Below are positions 1 through 12,200 of a DNA stretch of 64,000 bases, one piece after another. The translations under genes were made by a program, and so were the position numbers. Each line of letters begins with the position of its first letter. The first letter of the stretch is position 1. A model generated the notes under the pieces. The model made no database searches. It saw only the letters and a list, made by a program, of their open reading frames with translations, and had not been told where the DNA came from. The stretch comes from Branchiostoma floridae (taxonomy: Eukaryota > Chordata > Leptocardii > Amphioxiformes > Branchiostomatidae). The stretch is taken from positions 948,344 to 1,012,343 of the forward strand of contig NC_049980.1 of assembly GCF_000003815.2 (NCBI RefSeq), written 5' to 3'.

Positions 1-1401
1 CATCACAAAATCTTTATGGCTACGGAAACAGAAAGGAAAAACCTCAATGACAGGACCTCCAGCCGATTGCCGGTTTGAGTTGTCTTATGTTCACCTTGTT
101 CCTCAATCGTCGCCAGACGAGGAAGGAATGCCTAAATAACATGTCGTTTTAAATTACTCATTTGCACAATTAACGAGAAAATACTGTAATTCCATAGTCG
201 GGTTAATATCATACTTTAGACATTGCAAGGCCCACGAAATTTCAATACTATTAGACATTTCTCGTGAAAATCAGTGTCACATGTACACAATTCATGAGGA
301 ACTGCTACAACAGCCTTCTTTGCTGAGATTTTATGCTATTTTGGTAGAGAAGATTATTGCAAATGATGCAATTTATGCAAATGAGATCTTTATTTACAGA
401 ATCAAGGAGATAAAATTATCATACTTACATCAAAAATGGTACTATCATTTGGCAAAAGTGAGTGAATGAATCTTGCAATTCAGGGTTACATTCGCATAAT
501 TGAGAAAATCAATCTTTTGTTAATCAAAAATATTCAACTTGTGTTGTTTTTTAGTATAGATTTACTCAGGGTAGCCTACGCAATATTACGGTTGTTAACC
601 TCCTCTTGTTTGCCACTCTGGAATTCCCACGCTTCGCAACTCTTCTGTCCCTTCTCCGAAATGTTATTTACCCCATCCTATGCCTACTACTTACACATCC
701 ACGTAACCGATCGCACCGGTCTTGCAGTCTGCAATGTCTGTTCACTATACATACAAGCAACATTGTGAAAACCTGGTTAACTGGTTCTTGTACACCAAAC
801 AAGTTGTACATCTCTTTATCTCTCGTGGTAGAAGATAAATAATTTCCGTGTAATATAACCAGCTGCTGTCGCGCCGCGTGCCTTCGAAGCTGGTGTGTTA
901 CTCCGAAGGGCGGTTATACCGGCTATATAGATACAGATAAAGAGATAAAGATACAGAAGTAAACGTTAAAGTCTCTCATTTCTTACCTGTTTGAATTTCA
1001 ATTGACTGCACATGTATTTGGGGGGGGGGGGGGTACCCAATGGTCACCTTAGGTGAAAATCCAAAGGTGACCTTGATTGACCAAGGTTAAAGATTACATG
1101 ACTAGTACTGGGAGGGCATATTGTCCTTAAGTCAGAAACATTACAGCATGATGAAGGCACCTTGCGTGAACTGTGAACGGCGATTATGCGACCCTTACGG
1201 CCTACGTCACATTTCCTACTCGGGGTACGGCCGGGCTGTTAGCGGAAACTAAAAAAGTTTATGCTGATAGATATGAAATACGTACACTAGGGCATGCTGT
1301 TGAATTACTTTTGTCCGCTTTGCGTTTTTGTATTGTCTGTTATATCGTGCTTTTCGTTTTCAAAACAAATGTCTTCTTTTGTTCACAGTTGTTGTTCAAC
1401 A
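1..1401. other. Upstream region of the lyase-hydratase gene, no exon recognised
   Basis: No convincing coding exon is visible. Positions 858-886 carry a GC-rich block (ACCAGCTGCTGTCGCGCC and neighbours) that recurs on the minus strand near 35154-35185; the following CCGAAGGGCGGTTA block recurs near 29990, so this is a dispersed repeat. A run of 14 G lies at 1020-1033. A possible 5' UTR splice acceptor (TTCACAG) ends at 1388, just before the start codon at 1402. Confidence 0.5.
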
Positions 1402-1950
1402 ATGGCACTCATTCCAAGACTGATGCAGTACAACAGTCTCCGCAAGGTGATGCTAACGGCAGGCCGATCGATAACGCCTCCTAGCGGCAGCATCGCCCAG
1501 TGCAGGGAACGGTCATCGCTAGCTTCCCCGCTCATGAGATCCATGCTGGTCCTGAAGAATTCGCCTGCATGCCTTCAACGGTTTAGCGAGGCAGAAGCCG
1601 ACTCCTACTTCTTGGATCTTGAAGATGGGATACCAAAAGACCAGCGAGACTCTGCTCTAAAGTTGTATGCCGAGACGCTAGAGAGCGGAATATTCCGCGG
1701 CCATACTGTGTACGTGCGCCTCAGTGACGTCAGTGACGAAGCCAGACTACATAGAGAAGTAGACGCCCTGTGCCACCCGGACCTGACGGGCTTTATTTTA
1801 CCTAAAATCAGTTCTTCTGATGACGTCAAGAAAACTGACGAAATCCTCGCCGAGTTGGAGAAGAAGAACGACCTGCTTCCCGGTCACTGCAAGATGATCC
1901 CCGTAATTGAGAATTTAGAGGGATTCTTTCACGCACCGACCATTGCAAAG
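1402..1950 (+). CDS. Lyase-hydratase exon 1
   Basis: This exon carries the start codon and 183 codons, and ends phase 0 at AAAG|GTAAGG. It holds the presequence and the first half of the CitE barrel, with DLEDG, LPK and the Glu of VIENLEG. An upstream in-frame ATG at 1294 lies before a likely splice acceptor and would add a hydrophobic stretch unlike the family, so 1402 was preferred. Confidence 0.85.
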
Positions 1951-3198
1951 GTAAGGCCTAGGGGAAATGTTGTCGTTTAGAGTACGGGCCTGAATGAATT
2001 AGGGTTGATAGGTAGAAATTCTCTTCTGTCGTAGCTACTTTAAATTTTAATTTCAGATTACAGCCGAAGATGTCCTACAATCATTTTGTAACACTGGTAT
2101 TTTCGACACCATACAGAAATTATATACAGATACACTAGAAAGGTCGACATTTCCTTGGGAGCAAATACGGCATATTTAAATTAAATCCATCTTCATCCCC
2201 ATGCGAAAATGTATTGTTCCATATACACCTGCGCGGATGAAGTGAGTAAGTCGTCCCGAGGTATTACATAGGGGCATGGCCAGTATTGAACCTGGGACCT
2301 ACACACCACACCGATGCATCCTCCTACGCACGGTCCCCAATGGCTAGCTAACTCCAAGCCTATTGGGGCCCTGCTATCTCATGCCCCACCAGCCGTTACT
2401 GTGATTGTCACCACAAACCAGCTGTCAGCCAATCAGAGAATAGGCATTTCTTGGGCTTTCTGTTTACGAAAGCCATCTCGCAAAGGCCGCTCGGAAGCTG
2501 TCAGCCAATCATGTTACGTCTTACATAGCACCATCCTCCTACGCCCGATCCCCAACGGCTGACTGCCCACTTTTGATATAAGGGTAAGCTCATTAATATT
2601 TATAAGCAGGGCGGCCAGGAACTGGTCTGAGTGCGTCAGATAGCAGAGGTGACCACAAGGAGTATCGACACGACTGTGGTCCCTCTGCGTAGGAGAATGC
2701 ACCGATGCCATACAGATACAACTAAATGGATAACATTTTCAGGCATCCCCGCGTTTGGCAGGACTCTGCTGTGGAAACGCGGATTTTGCTGCGTGTTTCC
2801 AGCGACCACCTGGCAGCCCGATTGAACATTCCTTAGAGCTCCGAGTTCTACAATCAGCTAAAGCGGCGGGGATAACTGCACTAAACGCAACCTCCTACCT
2901 GGACAACTTCCCCCGTCTTGAACGTGACGTCACGCGATATAAGACGCTCGGATTTGATGGTATCATACGTCATATATTTGTTACCGTCTTGAAAATGATG
3001 GTATTTTTTTTGGTGTGTCTGCTTTAATCTCCAAGCAGATCCTACAGTGGTATGAGATACTTGATACGCCAATGAGAGTATCTGATCAAGCTTGCCACCG
3101 GGGCAGCCTTCGCTCCGTTGCCAGTGTGTCAAATACTTTATGCCGCCAAAGGATCTGCTTTTAGATTATTCTTATGCTTTGGTCTTGATTTGTTTGTT

Positions 3199-3247
<49 letters not shown>

Positions 3248-6200
3248 ACGTGTGTTGGGGTGTGCGTGTGTGTGTTGGTGTGTGTGTGTGTTTGCGTGCG
3301 CGTGTGTTTGCGTGTATTTGTGCACGACTGCATTTGGTTTAATGCATATTCAATAGTTAATGTGATCATATTCTTGTCAGCCTGGCGAAATCACTCATTC
3401 TTTTCAAACCTGAAACCGTTACACTTATCCCGGTCCAGCTCCATCGATGTCTGTATTTTCACAGGGGTTATAGTGCTTCATCCGTCGCTGGTGCCGTTTG
3501 TAAACCAACTCTACACCCCTACACGGCAAGAGATAGACTGGGCCGAACAAGTCACGGCGGGAGTAAGAGTCTACCAGCGATCAGCCCAGGAATACAGACA
3601 GTTCATCGGGCCTCCTCATCTTCCCAGCGCCTCTCACATCCTGGAGACGCACGGTAAGATCAAGGTGTTGGAATCATCTGTAAGTAGAAATACCAAACCT
3701 AATGAAGATATGGGCACCGTTAAGCCATTACAGCGGAAAGGCGGACTCTCAGCAAACTCCATAAAAGGAGGAGAATGGACCCCCGGTATCGTACCCGTGA
3801 CCTTGGATTCGTCATGGCGTGCAGCCTGGAACTCGTCATTTCTCAACACTCGGAGGCTGAACAGTGATGATGTGGCGGCAAGGCAGATGGGTCTTCCGGG
3901 AATCCAACCTCCTTTCCATCTACTGAAGACCTTGGCGATGTCTTTAGCTGTGGCAAAGTAAGGCTATTATTTTAAATGCCTTTACATGGGATAACCATTA
4001 AGCGTACTGGGACTGATTAATGTTTTTTTGCTGTATCTGTTATAGTGTCTTACGATAGCCTGATTCATAAATTGTCAGGTGTTATTCAGAATGAAGCAAA
4101 ATAAAACCCTTACGATTCCGGAGACGTTTCGTTTATGAAAAGCATAATCTATATAAGGTCTATAAGAAGTCATAAAAGACATAGTCCGAATGCATATGAA
4201 ATACAAAAAAAAGTCTTACTAATAGACAGTTAACTTACAAATCTTATTTTACAATGATCCACTTAATGTACAATTTTCGTGGCAAGACTAAAATATTCTG
4301 AGTTATAAGAGCAAATGTCTGTAAGGATCAAACAATGGTGGCAAAGGTCACAAAATAGATTTGGCTCATATTTTGCACAGTGATAGTACTTGGTCCACAA
4401 CCCCTCAAAATAGCTTTCTTTTAGATCAAAACTCCTTGTTGCCATGGTAACGGGCAAACAAAGTTTTCTGGCCATTTTTCCCAATTTTCGCATCTCAAAA
4501 ACACAGAAATCAGCATATTTTACGGCACTGTCTCGGCAACACCTTTAAACCTATCATCAAAACAAAACAAATCTAAATAGACCAACATTTTGGCTTTTTA
4601 AAAATTGTTGTGAAATTTCCAAAGTCGTACATTTTCGTTCTTGGGCAGCCTGAAAACAGTGCAATGTTTCAAGCTTCAAAAAAATTTGATTTTTGGCCCA
4701 ACTTTGTAACGCTATAAGTGCCAAGCTGGTAATTTTTTTGGCTTGAAATTTGTACCATATATAGATCATTAGAATACAGTCAAACCTGTCTATAGCGGCC
4801 ACTCAAGGGACTGGTCAAAATTGGCCACTATAGAGAGGTGGCCACTATAGAGAATATGCTAATAATTAATTGACCACAAGCAATAACTTACACATGGTTT
4901 TAGTACCCACTGATCTTTATTCACATAATACAGTACTGTACATGTACTGCAATGAGTTTTACACTATATGTATTAAGAAAACAAAAGCTATAAAAAGTTT
5001 TAATTGTTCTACAGTTGATATTGTCTGAAGAGACCGGTATCGTCATATTTCTTTGATATTTCGTCTTGTATCCTTTGATACTTCACCGTCCGTGTGTTTT
5101 TTTTTTTTTTTTTTTAAATTTTTTTATTGATTTTCAAAGAAACGAAACACATACAAACACATGCATGGCACGTAAATCGTAAACAGAAAGAGACATGTGT
5201 GAACCTATAAAACTGATAAGTAAAACACAGTGAACTTAATAAGAAATGAAGTTCAAGAAATTATACCCCAATTACCGTTGCAGTAGTACATGAGACATAT
5301 CAAATTATATATAACCAATCAATTTACCCCATTTACCAATATGCTTTCTAGTTTTGTTTAGTCTTCTGGCGATGATATTTTCTAATTTAAAATAATATGA
5401 CATATATGAAATAAATGATTCTAGGCTAAGATGTCTGTTGCGGTATTTGAAAATGAAATGTTTACCTAACAAAATAACAAAATTGGACAAAGCTGGAACA
5501 CGATCACTTATAATACCAAATAACACATTAAACAAAGTAAGATGTAAATAATTCCCAGTGTGCTTAAAATACCAATCCTGTACCTGTATCCAAAATTTTG
5601 TAACAATCCTACAATCCCAAAATAAATGAATGTCTGATTCTTCCTCTTCTGTGCAATAACTGCAAAGTGATGTATCTATTACCCCCCACCTGTGCAATAT
5701 CTTATTGGTAGTTAGAAATTTAAATAGTAATTTGTATTGAAACATGCGTAGTTGGGAATCAATGGTAACTTTATAGGGTAAACTGTATACTATTTTCCAT
5801 TGTATGGGTGTGTTTAAGTATTCCCCCCACGAGTATTGGATCCGGTCAGAGATATCCCATAGCCTGGCGTCAGACATGAAAAATGAATACAAATGTTTAT
5901 TAATATTTGGAAATTGAAGCCAGTTTATGTTTCTACACGCCGGAACACAAACCCTTAACTCTGGTGACACCTGTCGTAGTAAATGTTTCCAATTGCTAGG
6001 AATTGCTGATATGATTTGATTATACTTAAACTCTGCACATGTGTCCCCAAATTTTAATAGTAAGTCTTGGAAAGTTAAAAGCTTATTTTGTGAGTCTAAA
6101 ATATCATTTACAAAGACTACCCCCCTGTTGTATAGTGACATCAAAAAGCATGGTTTTCCGGATATGCGAATGTGTGAATTTAGGCAGATAGGCTGTTGTT

Positions 6201-9200
6201 TCACTTCCTGTGCAGTCTCTGGAGGGCGTAGTTGAAACTTAAGCCACGCCTGTATTACATGCCTAAAGAATTGACTGATTTGTGCCTTTTCTTTCATAAC
6301 TATTTCGAAATCACGAAGTGTGAGTTGCGAAAAGGGAAATACATTAGTTGTAAATAAAACACTTGAGCAAAGTAGCAGTTTAGAGCAGAACCATTTATCA
6401 TTATGGTACAATTTGGGCACCCAAGAAGCCTTCAGGGTAAGATCAACAGCCTGCAAGTTCCTAAGTTTGAGACCGCCATATTCGTAGAGATTATAAACTG
6501 TTTTTCTTTTCACTCGTTCTGGTCCACCACTCCACAGAAACTTAAATATTTTTTTCTCAAACCTCTCGAAGAAAGAGGGAGGTGGAGAAGGAAGGGATTG
6601 AAACAAGAAGATAAATTGCGACACTATCAGGGAATTAATTAGAGTAACCTTACCTAGAAGAGAAAGTAGTTTTCCTTTCCAGGGATTTAAAAGCTTATCT
6701 ATCTTTGATTCTTTTCGGTCAAAATTCAAAGCAACAATATCTGATAGATACTTGGGGATATGGATTCCTAAAATGTCTACAGGGCCATCTGTCCACTGTA
6801 ATGGTAGTAAGCAAGGAATAAAGAAGTTGGTGTCTCTTAACGAACCTATTCGTACTATCATACACTTATCAAAATTTGGCACTAAACCTGACAATGTTGA
6901 GAACACTTCTATGTCTTTTACCAAGGCATACAGGGTACCAAGCTTTGGAACCAGGGGAAAATTGGAATCGTCGGCAAATTGTAAAAGTTTTGTTTCAAGA
7001 CCATATGTTGTTAAACCCTGAATTTCAATATTACTCCTAATTTTCATAGCTAGTAACTCCACACCTAAGACAAATAAGTAAGGCGAAATGGGACATCCTT
7101 GTCGGACTCCACGGTTAAGGGCAAACGACTCGGAAATATAACCATTATTGATGATTTTGCTAAAAGTGTCTTTATACAGAACTTTTATCCATGTAATAAA
7201 TGAATCACCAAAACCGAAATACTTCAAAACCTTAAAAATGAAATCATGTCGAATTTTATCGAAAGCTTTTTCAAAATCTGCACAAAATATCAAACCCGGC
7301 ATTTCATTTCGGTCATAGTATTCTATGATTTCTAAAAGTCTCCGTATAGTGTCACTAATGGATCGCCCTTTCATAAAGCCAGTCTGATCATACGAAACAA
7401 GAGATGAGATAACATTCTTCATTCGGAGGGCCAAACATTTAGACAGTATACGGTTATCACAATTTAATAAGGTCACCGGGCGCCAGTTTTTTATATGCGA
7501 AGGTTCTTTGTCTTTTCCCGTGGAATCCTGTTTAAGTAATAACGTGATGAGTCCAGTTTTCTGTGTGTCTGATAAACAACCAACCTGAAACGAATGGTTA
7601 AAGGAAGCCAACAGTGGTTGTTTTAAACTTTGAAAAAAGACCCTATAAAATTCTATGGGAAGGCCATCTAAACCGGGTGACTTACCAACAGAAAATGACT
7701 CAATAGCCTTTTTTAGTTCAACTTCTGTAATAAACCCTTCACAGCTATCGCGCTGACTATCAAATAAACTTACTGGTGGAGGTTGCGGAAAGAAAGGCAT
7801 AAAGACATCGCTGTCTAGAGACATAGGGGGGTCTTTGAAAGTGTACAGGTCGGCATAAAATTTTGTTTGTTGTCTTAAAATTTCTTCCGGATCAATTACC
7901 ACTGAACTATCTGGCTTTACAAGTTTTGTCATATTCTTTCTTACATGTCCTCTACCATTTAAATTCATAAAAAATTTCGTACACTTTTCTCCTTGTTCCA
8001 TCCACTTGGCTCTTTTGTTCATTATCAGATTATTAGATTTTGTTTGATAAACTATTTCCAACTCCTGTTTTTTACCCTGTAACTGGTCAAAAATGTCGTC
8101 ATCCGGAGATGAGTCTAGTTCTTCTTCAGCCTTTTGATCTCATCTATAAGCAATATTTCAGTATTTCTATTTTGTTTAAACTTCCAAGATGAAAACTTGA
8201 TTAGGTGACCACGCACAGTGCACTTAAAGGCTTCCCATACGATGTGTGGGTTAGCTGATCCCTCATTAAAGAGGAAAAATTCTGTAATAAATTTTGAGGT
8301 TTCTTTCACAAACAGCTGGTCACTCAACAAATCACAATTAAGTCTCCAAAAGCCAGGCCCCTTTGGTGTAGTAGATAAGAGTAAAGAGATACTAATTAAG
8401 GAATGATCCGATCTTAAGCTATCTTCAATTTTAACATTTTCTATAGAAGGGGTTAATGAAAAAGAAGTTAAAAAATAATCAATGCGACTGGCCTGAAGTC
8501 GGCGTCTCCATGTATAGCGGACGGCTGTTGGGTGGTGGTATCTGTAAATGTCGACTAAGTCAAGGTTGGCACAAAGGGAGTTGATGGCTTGAAGGCAGTT
8601 TGGATGATAATTAGAAGTTTGGTGTCCAGCTCTGTCCAGGTTAGAATTCAATGCTGTGTTGAAATCCCCCACTATTATAGTATGTAAACCAGAAGATGTT
8701 AAAGACTGTACATTGTTTTCAAGATCGACAAAGAAAGATGGATTATCAGTATTTGGGGCATAAATATTTGCTAAAGAAAAACGGAATAGGTCAATAGTTA
8801 AATCCAATAACATCCATCGTCCTGAATTATCGTTCTGAGTTTGATGGACAGTAAAGATTAAATTTTTCTTAAATAAAATAAGAACACCCCTGCTATTACT
8901 TAAACCATGGTTAAATAGAATCGGACCCCCCCCAATCTGATTTCCATCTCTCCTCATTCAAAGGTGTAGAGTGGGATTCTTGCAGGCAATATATATCATA
9001 AGACTTATCCTTTAGCCATGTAAAGATTTGGTTGCGTTTCCTGTGGTCGCCCAGACCGTTACAATTATAACTGCATACCTTAAGTTTTGGCAATACCATG
9101 AGACCTTTGAAAAGTAATATAAGTTGTCAAATATTTTGATAAAAAGGGGCGTCCACAGGATGCAAAACATAAGTTGGGCAAAGCTAATGTACACAAAGTA

Positions 9201-12200
9201 GCATAATTCTGTTGCAGGTAATTGGGGTCACTTAAACTACATAGCATAGGTAACACTTCAAAATTAGGTATAAAACACATGAAAACATAACACATCGTGC
9301 CATGTAGTAATAACGAAAATAATAAATAACAGAACATTAGAACAAAACAAAATAAAGCTCAACGGAACACAAGAGTTACAAAGCTTGGTGGCCCTTCCAT
9401 CTCGTTGGCTCCGTCAAAAGTATCGCATTTGTTAATTCCACGGAAAATTGTGAAGATAAGAAAATTGGACCAATTTTACACTTCAATATTATAGAATAGT
9501 AGCTCTGTTTCTGAAAGTGACGTTTTGTAAGCTAAATCACCTTTCTTCTGAAACTTCATTTTGAACTCACAACTATCAGTCATTAGTAAGAAAATTGGTC
9601 CACTTCTCAAATGTACATAACGAAATCACCACTTTAGTGTAAATCAAACCGAACTCATATCAACGTACCGTGATCATCGTCTTAATATAATAAAGAAAAG
9701 TAATTATGGGAATCGGTCCGATTCAAAAACTAAGAATAGCATAACATGATCACCACTTTGGCATAACTCAAGCAGAATAGGAAATCATAAACAAAATCCC
9801 ATGATCTCTGTCTTGGAGTAGAACAAAGTCAGAGCTCAAAACAAACAACATAAATATGGGAATCAGTCTGATTCAAAACTCAAAACCACATAACATAATC
9901 AACATTTTGGTAAGTGGAAACAAAAATAACATGATCATAAGTTTTCTATAATCCAACTAAGTCAGAAATCAAAATAACAGAATATAACATCTGGATATGA
10001 ATGAACACAAGTAGGAGAATCGGGCCGATTCAGAACTCAAACAATACTGTAACAAAAGAAAAGAACAGGCAGCAACGGAATACACCGGCTCGGCTGTGGG
10101 TTACGCAAGGTATGTTGACATTTCAAGTCAATTAAGTGCACGCTGATCAGCACGTGTTCAAACGAATGCTTGCACCTGTCAAGCCTGCAAGCCAATTCCA
10201 AAATTTAATGCCGCCGCATGTTTCTTACTTCCTGTGACTTACAAACAAGACAGGAAGGTATTCTGATTCCTATATACTAATACTGTCTTCACATTCATAA
10301 AAAACACACCAGTGCCTCAAAGGGATGAGATGTTCGTTTAATAATTGCAGTCACATTTTAAACAACATGTTCACCCTCATGTGTTCTTTGTAGATAGCAT
10401 AAGGTCAATCGCATCGGCGCGTTTCTTCTCTTGACCGTTCACAAGTAACACTGCGTACGTTGCCTTAGGAGGCACCCAAATCGAAACCCTAGTATCAGTA
10501 CCTTTGGCTTTTGCTGCTTCAGCGTCTCGATCGGGGACAAGGCTGGNNNNNNNNNNNNNNNNNNNNNNNNNNNNNNNNNNNNNNNNNNNNNNNNNNNNNN
10601 NNNNNNNNNNNNNNNNNNNNNNNNNNNNNNNNNNNNNNNNNNNNNNNNNNNNNNNNNNNNNNNNNNNNNNNNNNNNNNNNNNNNNNNNNNNNNNNNNNTG
10701 TAACAATTTATTTAGAAATTTTTGTGATGTAAATTAACCTTAGCGATAGTGTATTAGAACGTAACTTTAACACAATTTACCTCCGTAATATAGGTGTCGT
10801 CTATTGACCTTATATGACCTCGTTTGTCAGCGGGTATGGGTAGCACCAGTTGACGAAGTTTTGTTTCGAAAATAAGTCAAGGCGGTTTTAAATCCGGCGT
10901 AGGGTGACGATACGGCCGCTGTATATGGCCGAACGCGTGCCGAAACATAGATCAGCGGTCCGCGTGGCCGTAAACGGCAGTGTTTTTGTACCTGCGGGAC
11001 CGGAAATCGTGTGGCCGTGGCCGCGTTGGACAGGTGGCCGCTAAGCCTATTTCTTAATCATTACAAATCCAAGGGACCGACAAAAAGTGGCCACTATGGG
11101 CAGGTGGCCGTTATGCAAAGGTGGCCGCTAATACAGGTTTGACTGTATCTATCAAATGCATTGTTGCAAAGTTTGGGGTCTTGTTTGGTTGTCACGTGAC
11201 TGTCCCCTAAAGTAGGCCACTTTTTGTGTTTGGCGAAAATTGTGAACTTTAGCCATGTTCAACGCACGCTACGTGACGAAGTAAACAAGGATTCTTATTC
11301 AACTTCTGATCAAATGTACATCTATGTATTGTCTATCAAATAAATGCTTGTAGAGTTTCGGGTCATGACGTTTAGTCACGTGGTTGTCCCTGAAAGTAGG
11401 CCATTTTTTTGCATTTGACAAAAATTGTGAATTTTAGCCATGTTCAACGTACGCTACGTGACGAAGTAAACAAGGATTCTTATTTAACTTCTAGTCAAAT
11501 GTACATCTATGTATTGTCTATCATATGAATGCTTGCAAAGTTTCGGATCATGACGTTCAGTCACGTGGTTGTCCCTGAAAGTAGGCCATTATTTGCATTT
11601 GACGAAAATTGTGAATTCTAGCTTTGATCAAAGTACGCTGGGTATCAAAGTGAACAAGAATTCTTATTCAACTTCAAGTCAAATGTACATCTAGGTATTG
11701 TCTATCAGATGAATGCTTGCAGAGTTGCAGATCGTGACTTTTAGTCACGTGGTTGTCCCTGAAAGTAGGTCAAATTTTGCTTTTGGCCAGAAATCACCAT
11801 ATAGGGCTGTAGTTAAATCTGTCGAATTGGGGAACTGAAATACTTTACTGGCATGGCACTGACTCCGATCATGTGTAGCCCTTAACATTGTCTGTTGAAT
11901 GAGTGTTAGTAAGGCTTGGGGTCGTCTTTCTTTGCGGTGCAGTTGCTCCCTAAAGTAGGGCAGATAGTTAGCTAAATGCTGTTAGGAGGTTCTGTTACTT
12001 TAGAGAAGATGCCTCTTGAACAGTTTCTTTCTTTTAACATTGTCAATGTCCAATGCATATCATATTGGTACTACAATGACCGATAATGGGCATACAGTGT
12101 TAAATTAAAGCGATGACTCTGTTATAATTGTAAATATCAATTTTGATAATGTAACTAAGATGTCGTTTTAAATTCAGCTATGTTCTATAATGCGCTAAAA

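Larger units (their letters stand above)
5098..10368 (-). mobile_element. L1/Tx1-like LINE, near full length, inserted in the TA-target transposon
   Basis: The 3' end on the minus strand is an A-tail (T run at 5097-5115). ORF2 lies at about 9099-5305. Upstream, 9700-10035 carries diverged tandem repeats around GAATCGG(T/G)CCGATTC that look like a repeated 5' UTR. The 5' boundary near 10368 is inferred from an imperfect repeat of the 3' flank (AACACACGGACGGTGAA near 5084-5100, AACACATGAGGGTGAA near 10370-10385). Confidence 0.7.
4777..11145. mobile_element. 6.4-kb TA-target inverted-repeat transposon (pogo/Tc1-mariner-like)
   Basis: It starts CAGTCAAACCTGTCTATAGC and ends with the inverse GCTAATACAGGTTTGACTG. 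TA is duplicated at 4775-4776 and 11146-11147. Removing the element and one TA restores the sequence found, inverted, at 14086-14106 in the other foldback arm. The subterminal regions are full of GTGGCC repeats. The ends match shorter elements at 49049 and 55104-55429. TA target and CAGT ends point to the Tc1/mariner-pogo group. The transposase is only partly visible (see 10377-10546). Confidence 0.85.

Noticed and set aside
3092..3464. In-frame extension of exon 3 upstream through the (TG)n tract (poly-Val/Cys)
   Set aside because: It is microsatellite translation; the TTTTCACAG acceptor at 3464 restores the family sequence exactly.
4263..4802. Small proteins repeated at 4263-4802 (minus) and 14082-14568 (plus)
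   Set aside because: They are the two arms of the foldback read in the same sense; lengths are short, there are no motifs and the frames end at repeat differences.
10377..10737. Open frames spanning N runs (also at 36840-37139 and 43460-43749)
   Set aside because: Most of each frame is N; only sequence outside the gaps was used.
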